Shown: positions 51,179-61,122 of the stretch, in pieces | How positions within the stretch are numbered: the first letter of the stretch is position 1 | How the letters are laid out: every line of letters begins with the position of its first letter | Assembly: GCA_963556255.1 (NCBI GenBank) | Contig: OY744607.1 | Coordinates: 49,157,846 to 49,221,845, forward strand | Direction of reading: 5' to 3' | Source of the DNA: Allolobophora icterica | Lineage: Eukaryota; Annelida; Clitellata; Crassiclitellata; Lumbricidae | Length of the DNA: 64,000 nucleotides | Translations under genes and position numbers: made by a program | Notes under the pieces: model-generated | What the model was told of the DNA's origin: nothing | Database searches by the model: none | What the model saw: only the letters and a program-made list of their open reading frames with translations

Positions 51179-54100
51179 TTTTGTAGTGCCCGTATGCCAG
51201 CGTTGTTATCCCATCGGCCTCGATCCACTTTTTTGTGTCTAATGGAGAGAGGCTGATCTTATTCTGCTCGTACACTCCGATCTGGTGGTCGTGGCTTCGA
51301 ATCACGACTTGTGTGTGCCGCATTTCCTCTCGTTCGAACAGGCACTCCTTGTATAGCTCGTGGTGCAGATCCTTCTTCACAACTGCTCTCTGAACGCCTT
51401 TAGCTTTCCTGATCTCTGAACCACCCGATTTTAAGATCGAGTACATCTTCGGACGCAGTCCCACGAATTCGGCTATGGCAACTCCGTTACATTCATCCTT
51501 GAACTTGCCCACGACTTTCTTGTTCTCGACGTCGTAGTACGGGCTGTCTCTAGGAAACTCACTAAAGTCGTATGAGTGTTTTTTGTTCCACATATCGGCA
51601 TAGGCGTTCGGAGTCTCCACCTGAAATAACAGGCTGTCAGTGTCTGTGTATAAGAGTTGGGCATTGTTGCCGTACTCGTTTTTCACATCGTTGTACCAGA
51701 AGTCGTACATCAGATGCTTGCTGAGGTCGAGGACAGCCTGGCCGACATATACAGGTCTGTTTAACTTGAGCTTGTTCTTCAAACTGTGAATCGCGGCGAG
51801 TTGGTCGTTAAAGATTTTGTGTGATATGTAGGCCGGATCGGCAATTAGTTTACGAAGTTTATCAACTTTTGAGGATGGTACCAGGTTGACCCTAATTCTT
51901 TTTCTAGGATTTTCCATGGTCTTTCCAAAGACCGCATTATTAGCCAGTTTGAAGAAATCCTTCTCAAATTCCGACGTTGCCTTCGCTCTCAATTTCGTAT
52001 TCATCTCAATGTATGGAGCCATCCATGCCTCCTGCCTGAATTTAATGGCACGATGGATTTTAGCAACTCGTAGGCCTAACGAGTGGTAGAGTTTGAGATT
52101 TCTATAATGGACCACATACTGCTCCTTAGGTCGTAGGCTTGGTACTAACTTCACATGCTTTGTGAACTTGCTTCCCAACTCGTTCATAAGCACATTCTGA
52201 TAGTCACTCAACCACTCCTCTTGGACAGTCAGGGTCTCCGGTGCTAGGGGATAGTCGTTGTGAGCATCGTGGAGGTGCTCCGGATACTCAAGATCGACTT
52301 CGAGAAGGAAGCCTTCAGGCGCGTCGTCCGCAGTTTCCAACACTTCATCGAGAGTTGGACTTACCCAGCTAAACCCTCCAACTGGCAATGGCTGTTGCAT
52401 CGCCCAGCCGTAGAGGTTATTAGCGTCGAGGTACATGATCCAGTTTTCTGGCTTCGTGGTATCATGATCTGGGCATTGCGGGTTGTTGGCTTTTGCGAAG
52501 CGCTTAGATACCATCGAAATTCCGCCTCTGAGGCCTTTCTCTACGAACAAATGCATGTCTATATCGGTTAAAAGTTCGAGCTCGATTTTTGTCTTTTTCA
52601 ACAAAGCGTCCCAGGCCATTCCTGGTAGGCTGAAGTAGTTAGCCGGGTCCAGACTGTAGTGTTTCATCGATGTGGATCTGAAGGTCTCGAAGACATCGGC
52701 TAGTAGAAGTACATCCGTACGGAGATACAAGTCGTGATAGTCGCCCAGAGTTTTACAATCGAATTCATTCCATACTCGTTGAGCGTGTTGATAATCCTCA
52801 TCAGAAATGTTCTCTCGGGAGAGCCTGCTGTAGAACGCTTCTTTGGGTGGAAGTCGGTCTTCTTCGAAGCGGTGGTAATCGTGGATGTATTCGTAACAAT
52901 AAACGCCCTTTCGCCTCAACAGATCTAATTTTAACCGTTCGTTATGAACAAAGTTTTCGTTTATATACGCAGTTGTGACTTTCAGATCCTCAAGCGACAG
53001 ATTTCCTGATAATTTATCCAACGAGCTGTTTAGAAACTGGAGGCTGTCGATGAACTGTAGTTGTCCTATGTTGAATGTCATGTATTTCTCCATATTGTTT
53101 GGGATGCAGTTAATTTCAGTTTCCTCATCCTGTGCGGCCTCACAACTTCCGATCGCTTGCATGATGAGATGACTATCGTAACCTCGCAGATTGTGGAAGA
53201 CCACCGGTACCTTGCACTTATCGGGATATATTCTAAGTTTTAAGTTACACTCGCTGTGAGCGGCACCTCGGTACTTACCGGTAATGTGGCAGTGGTCACG
53301 AACTCTGTCCGCTTCGAGCGCATCTCCGCAGATGTGACATTCGATAGCCTCGCGGAATGATTGACGATCGGCCGCTGACATAACCATCTTAGCTGGGGTG
53401 GCCAGCCTTTGTTTGATAGAGGCTAGCTCGCCTTGTAGTCGTTGTAGGAACTCCTCCACGGCGTTTTCTCCGCGGTATAAAACTGGTTTCTTCGTGCGGC
53501 CATCGTATCGGACCACTATATAACAGAAGCTACACGGTTTCTGCTCAGCTATCTGTCTGGTGTTGCTCTCGTTGGGATTCATGGCCGCATTTAGGACTGG
53601 CACGTTCAACGCCTCAAAGTCTGCGTATATGATATATGGGGTTTGCATCTGTTTACGATGGCTCTGAAATTTGAGGGTGTTTTCATCCTCCTTAGGCATC
53701 TCAATCCGCTGAGGCTTCTTACTGATGCCCTGACAATCCTTGATATGAGCATCCAGCAAGTCTTGTCTACAGAATATGTGTAGGCAGCGACGACATGGAT
53801 GTTTCCTGTTGTTGTGTTTACTATTTTGACGAAGAATTCGGCCAAGGTCTTTAATCCAGACGTAGTGGTGATTCTGTAAATGCAAATTTTCATTTACGCC
53901 ACTGGCCAACAGTAGAAGATCGATATTGTAGTCTCTATTGGTCTGCTTTGATACACAGATTGGATATAACCCTTCGTTCCATCCGAAGACCGATACGGAC
54001 ACCATGGGGTTCTGACGCTCGAACTTACCGATATCTGTAACCTTCACTGGAAATTCTATATCGTCAAAGTTTAGCTCGTGGAGGTGGGCACGATACTTAG

Positions 54101-54926
54101 TTGGGCGTTGAGGGTCGTGTTCTGCTGGGTACATTGCCGATAATATTGCCCACTCGAAGCAACGGTTGTCTTCATTCTTCACATTAACGACTGAATGATA
54201 GGGGATATACTTCGGTGTTGGGAAATAGCTCTTGCCTCGGAAAGGCTTATATCTTGCAAAACTGAGGTCTAGCGCCACGACCCGCCTCACCCTCCACCCC
54301 GACCCCTCATTGGTGTAATCCTCGAGGAGTTTTAGTATTTCGGCCTTGGCCTTCCGTATAGTCCCTTGGATTTTACCCGCATTGGTAACTGGTACTGCTT
54401 TGCTTCGAAAGTAAGCCGTGTTGGTAATAGTACCAGGAGCTGCGTTGCCATCATACACATTGTCAAGGGTCGGTGCCAACTTTTCTAAATCAACAGTCAG
54501 CACTTGAGAGTATTTGAATCCGCCATTTTTTAAGAGCTCTTCGTTTAGCTGCGACTCAATGTTGTGCTCCATTGCACTCAAGAAAGCCAACGCATCTCCT
54601 TCCAGCCTGTGGTTAAGAGGTAATTCTGCACGAAAGTCTCTCAGAAGCTGATTGGCGAGCTCTTTGTGTACTAGAAAGGGTGGTGGTCCACCTCTATCCT
54701 TCTTAATTAGGAGTGGGTCGAATTGTGCCAGAAGGGCCTTACGTTTTGCCCCTCTATGCTTGCGCACTGGAGGAATTGGCCTTGGAAGCAGTGGCTGTAG
54801 TAAGCGCCTTTTGACCGCATCTGGGATAGGTTCGTCTAAGATATTTTGTAGAACGGCTCGAAGAGCTGGGGGACCGGTAAACTCACCCAACAATTGTTCA
54901 ATTTTTTCATTCGTAGACAATGCCAT
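51165..54926 (-). CDS. Protein-primed family B DNA polymerase (PolB)
   Basis: 1253 residues, ATG at 54924-54926. Order: N-terminal domain of about 370 residues (priming/terminal-protein-like, inferred); a C2H2-type finger (Cys378 to Cys398); exonuclease Exo I 'YADFEAL' (Asp435/Glu437); an inserted HNH/EndoVII-like zinc motif 'CHICG...DHCHITGKYRGAAH' (Cys530-Cys560); Exo II 'FHNLRGYDSH'; Exo III 'YLRTDVLLLADVF'; polymerase motif A 'YLDANNLYGWAM' (Asp834), motif B 'FKLANNAVFGKTMENP', and motif C 'YTDTDS' (Asp1095/1097). All catalytic residues are present, so it looks intact. It replicates the linear element from its ends. Confidence 0.97.
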   Translation of the reverse strand: MALSTNEKIEQLLGEFTGPPALRAVLQNILDEPIPDAVKRRLLQPLLPRPIPPVRKHRGAKRKALLAQFDPLLIKKDRGGPPPFLVHKELANQLLRDFRAELPLNHRLEGDALAFLSAMEHNIESQLNEELLKNGGFKYSQVLTVDLEKLAPTLDNVYDGNAAPGTITNTAYFRSKAVPVTNAGKIQGTIRKAKAEILKLLEDYTNEGSGWRVRRVVALDLSFARYKPFRGKSYFPTPKYIPYHSVVNVKNEDNRCFEWAILSAMYPAEHDPQRPTKYRAHLHELNFDDIEFPVKVTDIGKFERQNPMVSVSVFGWNEGLYPICVSKQTNRDYNIDLLLLASGVNENLHLQNHHYVWIKDLGRILRQNSKHNNRKHPCRRCLHIFCRQDLLDAHIKDCQGISKKPQRIEMPKEDENTLKFQSHRKQMQTPYIIYADFEALNVPVLNAAMNPNESNTRQIAEQKPCSFCYIVVRYDGRTKKPVLYRGENAVEEFLQRLQGELASIKQRLATPAKMVMSAADRQSFREAIECHICGDALEADRVRDHCHITGKYRGAAHSECNLKLRIYPDKCKVPVVFHNLRGYDSHLIMQAIGSCEAAQDEETEINCIPNNMEKYMTFNIGQLQFIDSLQFLNSSLDKLSGNLSLEDLKVTTAYINENFVHNERLKLDLLRRKGVYCYEYIHDYHRFEEDRLPPKEAFYSRLSRENISDEDYQHAQRVWNEFDCKTLGDYHDLYLRTDVLLLADVFETFRSTSMKHYSLDPANYFSLPGMAWDALLKKTKIELELLTDIDMHLFVEKGLRGGISMVSKRFAKANNPQCPDHDTTKPENWIMYLDANNLYGWAMQQPLPVGGFSWVSPTLDEVLETADDAPEGFLLEVDLEYPEHLHDAHNDYPLAPETLTVQEEWLSDYQNVLMNELGSKFTKHVKLVPSLRPKEQYVVHYRNLKLYHSLGLRVAKIHRAIKFRQEAWMAPYIEMNTKLRAKATSEFEKDFFKLANNAVFGKTMENPRKRIRVNLVPSSKVDKLRKLIADPAYISHKIFNDQLAAIHSLKNKLKLNRPVYVGQAVLDLSKHLMYDFWYNDVKNEYGNNAQLLYTDTDSLLFQVETPNAYADMWNKKHSYDFSEFPRDSPYYDVENKKVVGKFKDECNGVAIAEFVGLRPKMYSILKSGGSEIRKAKGVQRAVVKKDLHHELYKECLFEREEMRHTQVVIRSHDHQIGVYEQNKISLSPLDTKKWIEADGITTLAYGHYKINDG

Positions 54927-55087
54927 AGTTATAAATTATTTTATATTACTATGGCAAACTTTTCTTTAATATAATAATTATATCATTTGTTCAAAATGAA
55001 ATTTTGTTTACTGATATTCGATTGACGCTTGCTCATCTGTATTACCTCAATACAATAACTATATCATTTGTTCAAATGATAATTTTT
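54927..55087. promoter_or_regulatory. AT-rich intergenic region upstream of PolB
   Basis: Contains a 'TATATCATTTGTTCAAA' motif twice (about 54979-54995 and 55058-55074) and, on the minus strand, TAATATAAAATAATTTATAA just before the PolB ATG. A presumed PolB promoter. Confidence 0.45.
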
Positions 55088-55396
55088 TTATTCTACTGAT
55101 ATATTTGATAGTCGCTTCCATTCTTTATTAAAATCACGGACTAGCCCACCTCGTCGAGCTCTGAAATATTTAGCGAAATAACCACACTTCATACACTCAC
55201 CTAAGTGGTTTTTGATACCCCTTCCACATTTAGCGCACGGTCTTGTCCCACAACCGTTTCGCAGTCGTGCTAAATGCTTGAAACAGTACTCCCCAATGCA
55301 TCTGTGACAGCAGAGAGTTGTTTTGCCTATCATAAGCCATTTGCAAAAGTTTTCCCCCAACATTATGTTTTTTGATGTATACCACAACCTATTCAT
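55088..55396 (-). CDS. Small Cys-rich zinc-binding Polinton protein (102 aa)
   Basis: ATG at 55394-55396; an internal Met at residue 12 is also possible. Cys pairs in 'LCCHRCIGEYC', 'CGTRPCAKCGRG' and 'GECMKCGYF' suggest two treble-clef/zinc-ribbon units, followed by a basic tail. First gene of the minus-strand block at the right end, between PolB and the TIR. Related small zinc proteins occur in this position in other Polintons as far as I recall; function unknown. Confidence 0.65.
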   Translation of the reverse strand: MNRLWYTSKNIMLGENFCKWLMIGKTTLCCHRCIGEYCFKHLARLRNGCGTRPCAKCGRGIKNHLGECMKCGYFAKYFRARRGGLVRDFNKEWKRLSNISVE

Positions 55397-55536
55397 TTAT
55401 TTAAATTGAAAAATGATCCAAATGGTTTGGGCCGGCCTCGTGGGAGGTTCTCGGCCGGCAGCAAACGGTACTTTACATTTTAAAAAGCTTCTTTGGCAGA
55501 CTTGTGGCTGGGAGAGTTCTAAGCAATGATATCCAA
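55397..55536. other. Polinton right subterminal region
   Basis: Non-coding, with a GGCCGGCCTCGTGGGAGGTTCTCGGCCGGC inverted-repeat-like segment near 55428-55458 (arms GCCGGC). Confidence 0.5.
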
Positions 55537-55813
55537 AGGCACAGCTTTAAAGCCAATCTGTTTATAAGGGCTAGTTGGTCACGAGAAGGCTTGGATGCAC
55601 TGGCTTCCCGCCGCTGTGATGTGAAACCGCTACTGGTCACCACGATTCAAAAGACTTCTAGCCATGATAGCCATAGGCACTGCTTGGAAACTGATCTTTG
55701 ATAAGGGTCCGTGGATCCTGTGGGCCCTCTGTGGACCCTTTTCTGTAGAGACAGTCTAATATATCAAATCGCTTCTGTACAGCCTGCGTCAAAACGCTCA
55801 CTTGTCATCTACT
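55537..55813 (-). repeat. Polinton right terminal inverted repeat
   Basis: Inverse of 38619-38895; ends ...CATCTACT. The right flank begins CACTC (55814-55818), as does the left flank's last five bases. Confidence 0.95.
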
Positions 55814-56879
55814 CACTCTGTATAGCAGTTTTTCATCGTATCACAAGTTGACGCCTAAATGTCAACGATTTCATCATTAATTCTGAGAAGAAGGTCCTTT
55901 ACACAAGCCATCAGCATGAAAGACTCTAAACTTCACTGATTTAGCAAAAAAAATTTTAATCTGTTCAAAATATATTTCAGTTTCGAAAATGAACTCTCAC
56001 AAGCAACTTGTGATGATCGTCAAAACGATTTTGTAAGCCAAAAACAAATTTGAATAAGCTAGACTGTGCAAATTGAACTTAAGGAGAATGTGGTTACAGC
56101 AAACAATACATTTTCTGCAAGATTTGAATTTATTTCTGTTCCTGTTGCTGTTTTCTTTTATTGGGACTGTTTCACTTTTTATAGGCCTAGATTCAAATTG
56201 CATGGCGTTTTCTGAGACTGTGTCTGTTATTTCAGTGTCAAATAGCAAATTATAGTCTTTTAGTTTCGACACTTTCCCATTTTCTTGCAAGTCCAATTAT
56301 TCACTTTGCAGCTGCTCTGTAGCAGATTCTCCTGGCAATTTCGTTTTGACCGGATTCTTTTCTATTTCAAAGCACTTTCAACATCAATGTCGAGGTTTCT
56401 TTTATCTAGTTCACTGTTAGCAAGCTCTGGAAAATGTGTAGCTGCTTCAAAAATGACATCAACAGTTTCGATGTATTTGGCTTAATTCATTGATAGTATA
56501 TCTTAAACTATCTCATAGACTCATAGGATGTTGTATGTTCAAACACTTTCAAAATCAATTGCGCTGTCAAAATAAATTCAAAATTTGTCAAAGAATCCAG
56601 AAGAGTTCTCGCTCTAAGTAAAAGTAGTTTGATTCGGAAATATCATCAAAGCATGTTGTAGCACGTAATAGTAAGCCTAAAAGAAATCGACAGCTTCTGT
56701 TTCTGTGTTGCAAGCGCTATAATCAACAGTAGGCTAAGTTAAAGTAAATATTGGAACGTAGCCGCACGTTTCATGAGGCAGTGCAAGTTTCTTGGTAACA
56801 ACCGTGCACTGCCGATATTTCATAATTTATAACACTAGAATTAAGGATTACAACTAAAATATCGTAATTTTTTAAAATC
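55814..56879. other. Intergenic, no gene recognised
   Basis: AT-rich; minus-strand ORF 55997-56296 shows no domain. Possibly decayed repeat sequence. Confidence 0.4.
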
Positions 56880-58430
56880 ATATTTTCCTTTTTTGGGCGA
56901 CCGGCCCACCGGGAATTTCCCGGTGTCCCGGTGGGCCAGTCCAAGCCTGCTCCTATGCAACGCCTCGCTTCGTAACGGTACTCCCCAGTTTCGCAGAAAA
57001 GGTCGATCGTCACTCCTATCCTCAAGCAAGCCGGTCTTGACTCTTCGGATCCTGCACATTTCAGGCCCATTGCGAACATCTCATTGATTTCTGAAATCAT
57101 CGAGACATTAGTCGCTCAGCAATTATTGACTTACCTTGATGCTAATAACTTACTTCCTGTCTATCAGTCTGGCTTCCGTAAAGGTCACTCTACGGAAACC
57201 CTTCTCCTTCGCCTCCTCTCTGATTTCTATGGCGCCATTGTTCGCTCTCAAGTCTCCCTTCTTCCACTCTTCGATGTCAGCGCTGCCTTTGACTCGGTCG
57301 ACCATGCATCCTCCTCAATCGCTTGTCTATATCATTCGGTCTATCTGAAAAGCCCCTTGAGTGGCTAACCTCGTATACCTTTCTAACCGCTCCTCATTGG
57401 TCGTTTACTGTTCTACCAGGTCCCTCTGGACCCCAGTCCGTTTTGGCCTTCCTCAGGGATCAGTCTTCGGCCCTTTCCTCTATATTATCTTCACCTCTGA
57501 TCACAGTCGTTTTCTTGCCACCTGCTCTTTGTCCAACCTTTTATATGCTGACGAAACACAGGCTTACACCCACTGCTTTCCCTCTGACGCCGCCATGTGC
57601 CATTCCACTTACCAATTAACTGCCTAGATGTCTTCCAACCGCCTTCGCTTGAATCCCTCTAAGACTCAATACACGTGGGTAGGCACCCCTAGGCAGCTTG
57701 CTAAGATCGATCACGCTAGTGTTACCTCTGAGTTCCCCCATATCGTCTTTTCCACCTCCGTCAGAGATCTTGGCGTCATCTTGGATTCAAAACTCACCCT
57801 CTCGCCGCATATCTTGCAGCTGAGCCGCGCTTGCTACTTTCAGCTAAGACAGCTTCGAGTTGTTTTCCGCTCTCTTTCCCCCAAATCTGCTGCTACTGTC
57901 GTTCATGCGTTCATTACCTGTGGGCTTGACTACTGCTGCTCCCTCTATATTGGGCTTTCCCTTACTCGACTGAACTGCCTCGAACGCGTACTGCGTTCCG
58001 CTGCGCGCTTGATTGGGCGCATTCCTAAATTTGGCCATGTCTCTGAATACATGCGAGATATTCTTCACTGGTTAGCACTCTCGCAACGCATTGTCTACCG
58101 GGTTGTCTCCATTGTCTGGAAATGTCAGCTTGGCTGTGCTCCCTTCTATCTGCGTGAGTTCTGTTCTCGTGCCTCTGTTCCACCTGGTCACCGCTGTCTT
58201 CGCTCTACCACCCGTGGTGACCCCTCTGTTCCTTTCGCACGCACCGCTACTATGCATCAGCGCGCTTCCTCCGTTGTTGGACCCACAATTTGGAATGGCC
58301 TTCCTCCTGAGCTACGGTCTCTTCCTCGAAACTCATCCACCTTTCTTCTCTGCTCTAAAGACTGTTCTCTTACGCCGGGGTTGGGGAGCGCCTCTGAATA
58401 GCTTCTTGAAGGGGCGCTATATAAATGTTT
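56880..58430 (+). pseudogene. CR1/L2-like non-LTR retrotransposon, frameshifted
   Basis: RT motifs in order across shifting frames: 'HFRPIANISLISEIIETLVA' (57061-57120), 'QSGFRKGHSTETLLLRLLSD', 'LFDVSAAFDSVDH' (block with catalytic Asp), 'FGLPQGSVFGPFLY' (57453-57490), 'YADETQAY' (a changed YADD, about 57543), then a long open frame 57628-58401 with the thumb and the 'IWNGLPPELR' box. At least four frame breaks. Younger than the other relics by sequence quality. The EN domain is absent. Confidence 0.85.
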
Positions 58431-58503
58431 GATTTATTATTATTTTTTTTTACCCGAGATAGTTATAATCCCTCAGGTTGTTCAAAACTATATCCGGAGA
58501 TAA

Positions 58504-58587
<84 letters not shown>

Positions 58588-58911
58588 TACATTTCTTACA
58601 TCTACCTCACGCTCTACCACCCGTGGTGACCCCTCTGTTCCTTTCGCACGCACCGCTACTATGCATCAGCGCGCTTCCTCCGTTGTTGGACCCACAATTT
58701 GGAATGGCCTTCCTCCTGAGCTACGGTCTCTTCCTCGAAACTCATCCACCTTTCTTCTCTGCTCTAAAGACTGTTCTCTTACGCCGGGGTTGGGGAGCGC
58801 CTCTGAATAGCTTCTTGAAGGGGCGCTATATAAATGTTTGATTTATTATTATTTTTTTTACCCGAGATAGTTATAATCCCTCAGGTTGTTCAAAACTATA
58901 TCCGGAGATAA

Positions 58912-59010
<99 letters not shown>

Positions 59011-59018
59011 TACATTTC
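58202..59018 (+). repeat. Tandem duplication of the retrotransposon 3' end, about 408 bp
   Basis: 58202-58609 is repeated from 58611 on. Both copies carry the 'CTCTACCACCCGTGG' coding tail, stop, 'GGGGCGCTATATAAATG', a T-rich run, and an (ATT)n tract of different length (58505-58587; 58913-59010). The 58611 copy looks identical outside the ATT tract. Confidence 0.9.
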
Positions 59019-59873
59019 TTACATCTACCTCACGCTCCTGTATCTATCGCCCCTCAGGTTTTGCACTCCAAACCATGATCCACCCCTTCAAAAATTCCTA
59101 CCCAGATCCATCCCGTACTTCGCCTTCGAACCTTTCTTCTTCTAGTTGGAATCCGCCTCAGAAGCGCCTCTGCCGCCTTCTCTCCCTATATAACCAACCT
59201 TCCAGTAACCGGACTGGGATTTCTGGAAATCCCTCCGACATTACGCAGCGCTCGTTAACAATAAGCTGATGACCTACGCCTAGCTTTTAAATAACGCACT
59301 AGGTTTTCGATATTACGATTAAGGTATATTACCTAGGCAAAGAAAAGAGATAGCTTGTCGGGAATGCACTTACTAAAATTCTTCATATGATAATACCTTA
59401 AGGAAGTTAGGGTCAAATTGTCAAGACTATTTGTAAATTGAAAATATCTACGACAATGATTAGGTTTCTATGTGTACCAAGATATCTCATGGACTTTCGT
59501 AACAGTTTAAAATCCGTTACAGCAATTTTAATCAAAGGCTTTGTCAACAGTAGTCAAGTACTTGATAGAGCAGCGAAATTATCACGGCAAAGATAGTTTG
59601 CTAAGATCATCTTTCTGCTCGAGAATGTAAACTACACGGTTCTCCCACTTGTGCTTCGGACTGGCACCACCTGAAAACAGAAGTGGCGCTATTATTGATA
59701 ATAATGATTGGTTGGTTAATTGCTGTTTAACGACGTTGTTTTACAACGAAAATTATTAGTGTCACCCTTATCCCTTCGTCCAGGCTTCGGGCTGGCACCA
59801 CTAGAAAACGGAAGTGGCTGTGTTCCACACGGTCTCTTAATCGGTGTCCCATTGTCGATCACGGGGTGACTAA
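59019..59873. other. Intergenic, no gene recognised
   Basis: No supportable gene; 59640-59880 contains two copies of a 'TTCGG.CTGGCACCAC..GAAAAC' motif (59645 and 59787), a decayed repeat. Confidence 0.4.
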
Positions 59874-59996
59874 CTATCTGGGGATGAACTTGAGTGGAAT
59901 TCTGGCGTCTGGCATCGTGAACATGCGGTTGATCATTCCAATCGGTCGATGTTTGCTCGCATCAACATCCAACTGAAGACGGAACCGTTGAAGTAT
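59874..59996 (-). CDS. Cytochrome P450, last exon, gene B
   Basis: Acceptor CTTTCCAG, 40 codons plus TAG; begins 'ILQRFRLQLDVDASKH' and ends 'PLKFIPR'. Same 123-bp length and phase as 16927-17049, with few substitutions. Together with 60371-60580 it shows a paralogous P450 gene whose remaining exons must lie beyond the right edge or be displaced by the retrotransposon from 61.1 kb. Confidence 0.85.
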   Translation of the reverse strand: MLQRFRLQLDVDASKHRPIGMINRMFTMPDARIPLKFIPR

Positions 59997-60042
59997 CTGG
60001 AAAGCAGAAATCAGCGCAAGAGCTCAGACGCATTTCTCGATT

Positions 60043-60172
60043 TCTTCCGTCAGTCCGTCCGTCCGTCCGTCAGTCAGTCAGTCAGCCAGCCAGTCAGTCA
60101 GTCAGTCAGTCAGTCAGTCAGTCAGTCAGTCAGTCAGTCAGTCAGTCAGTCAGTCAGTCAGTCAGTCAGTCA

Positions 60173-60225
<53 letters not shown>

Positions 60226-60238
60226 TCAGTCAGTCAGT
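60043..60238. repeat. (CAGT)n/(CAGC)n tetranucleotide repeat in P450 gene B intron
   Basis: Runs of GTCC, CAGT and CAGC units; enlarges the last intron relative to gene A (374 against 235 bp). A shorter GTGA/GAGT run occupies the equivalent spot at 17104-17125. Confidence 0.95.
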
Positions 60239-60370
60239 GTGGGATCTTCAACCTTGATCATTCCTACCATGATTAGCCTAACTTCATGAAGATAATTCAC
60301 TTAACTACGACAATCTCATCGCTCTCATCTTGTTTCCTTGATTACTCGCCTACCTTGATTAAAATCTTAC

Positions 60371-60580
60371 CTTGATGAGAGCCAGCCAGACTTCCTGTTC
60401 AGCAAATCTACGTCCAATGCACGTCCTCAACCCGTAACCGAAGGGCAACATGACGAAGTTATTGACCGGCCGGAAGGTGTCGCCTTCGCCTTTCATCCAT
60501 CGCTCGGGTAAGAAGAGGTCGGCATGCTCAAAGTGCTCTTCCAGCAGACACATCGTTTGGAAGTTCATCGACACAATTGT
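60371..60580 (-). CDS. Cytochrome P450, haem-binding exon, gene B
   Basis: 210 bp, phase 0 to 0, acceptor AATCAG, donor AAG|GTAAG. Carries 'LPERWMKGEGDTF' and the haem signature 'FGYGLRTCIGRRFAEQE' with the Cys ligand. Intact at every recognisable catalytic position. Flanking intron sequence is also alignable to gene A (for example AACCTCGGATCCGAAAGCTT at 17528 and 60611), so the two arose by local segmental duplication. Confidence 0.92.
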
Positions 60581-61036
60581 CTGATTTAGAAAAAAATTAG
60601 CCTTTCATAACCTCGGATCCGAAAGCTTCGAACCACAGCTATGTCTTCAACCACAACACTAACACATCCAGGACAGCAATTAGCAATAGATAATTGCTAG
60701 CAATTAATTAGTAATAGCTAACCGTCTGTTTCGTCGACATGTTATAGCATTCAATGCTGATTGTTGACAGCCAACACTAGTGATTCCATTAGTGTGCCTG
60801 CGCGCGCCTGGGATTCAAAAATTTTGAAGCTGGGCGTAAAAAAAGTATATGTGTTGCGTCCATGGACGCACCTAAGTTGTGAATGGATGCACAAATAAAT
60901 GAACGATGCGTCCAAGGGATGCTAAAAAATACCGTTTGTCACTGACCCACTGTGTGCGTTGCGTACACTGACCTATAATATAATTATATACACACTGACT
61001 AAAGCCTACCGATATACAATGAGTCAATGACCTAGG

Positions 61037-61037
<1 letters not shown>
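60581..61037. other. P450 gene B intron, no further exon recognised
   Basis: First 200 bp are homologous to 17495-17720. Beyond 60780 the sequence is unrelated and contains a palindromic TTGCGTCCATGGACGCA. Confidence 0.5.

Positions 61038-61120
<83 letters not shown>
61038..61120. repeat. (TA)n microsatellite
   Basis: About 40 TA units directly abutting the 3' end of the retrotransposon. Confidence 0.95.

Positions 61121-61122
<2 letters not shown>

Larger units (their letters stand above)
38619..55813. mobile_element. Maverick/Polinton (adintovirus-like) element
   Basis: 17.2 kb with 277-bp terminal inverted repeats that begin 5'-AGTAGATGAC (Polintons start AG). CACTC abuts both ends, consistent with the usual 6-bp target duplication with one base changed or offset. 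Contents: PolB, retroviral-type integrase, packaging ATPase, adenain-like protease, hexon and penton, i.e. the full Polinton core, plus fibre-like, PLA2 and small genes. Main coding block is minus strand; integrase and PLA2 genes are plus. The long ORFs contrast with the decayed surroundings, and the 98% TIR identity points to a young insertion. Confidence 0.96.

Noticed and set aside
55997..56296. 99-residue minus-strand ORF as a gene
   Set aside because: No domain, no signal, ordinary AT-rich composition, and bounded by nothing suggestive of a gene.
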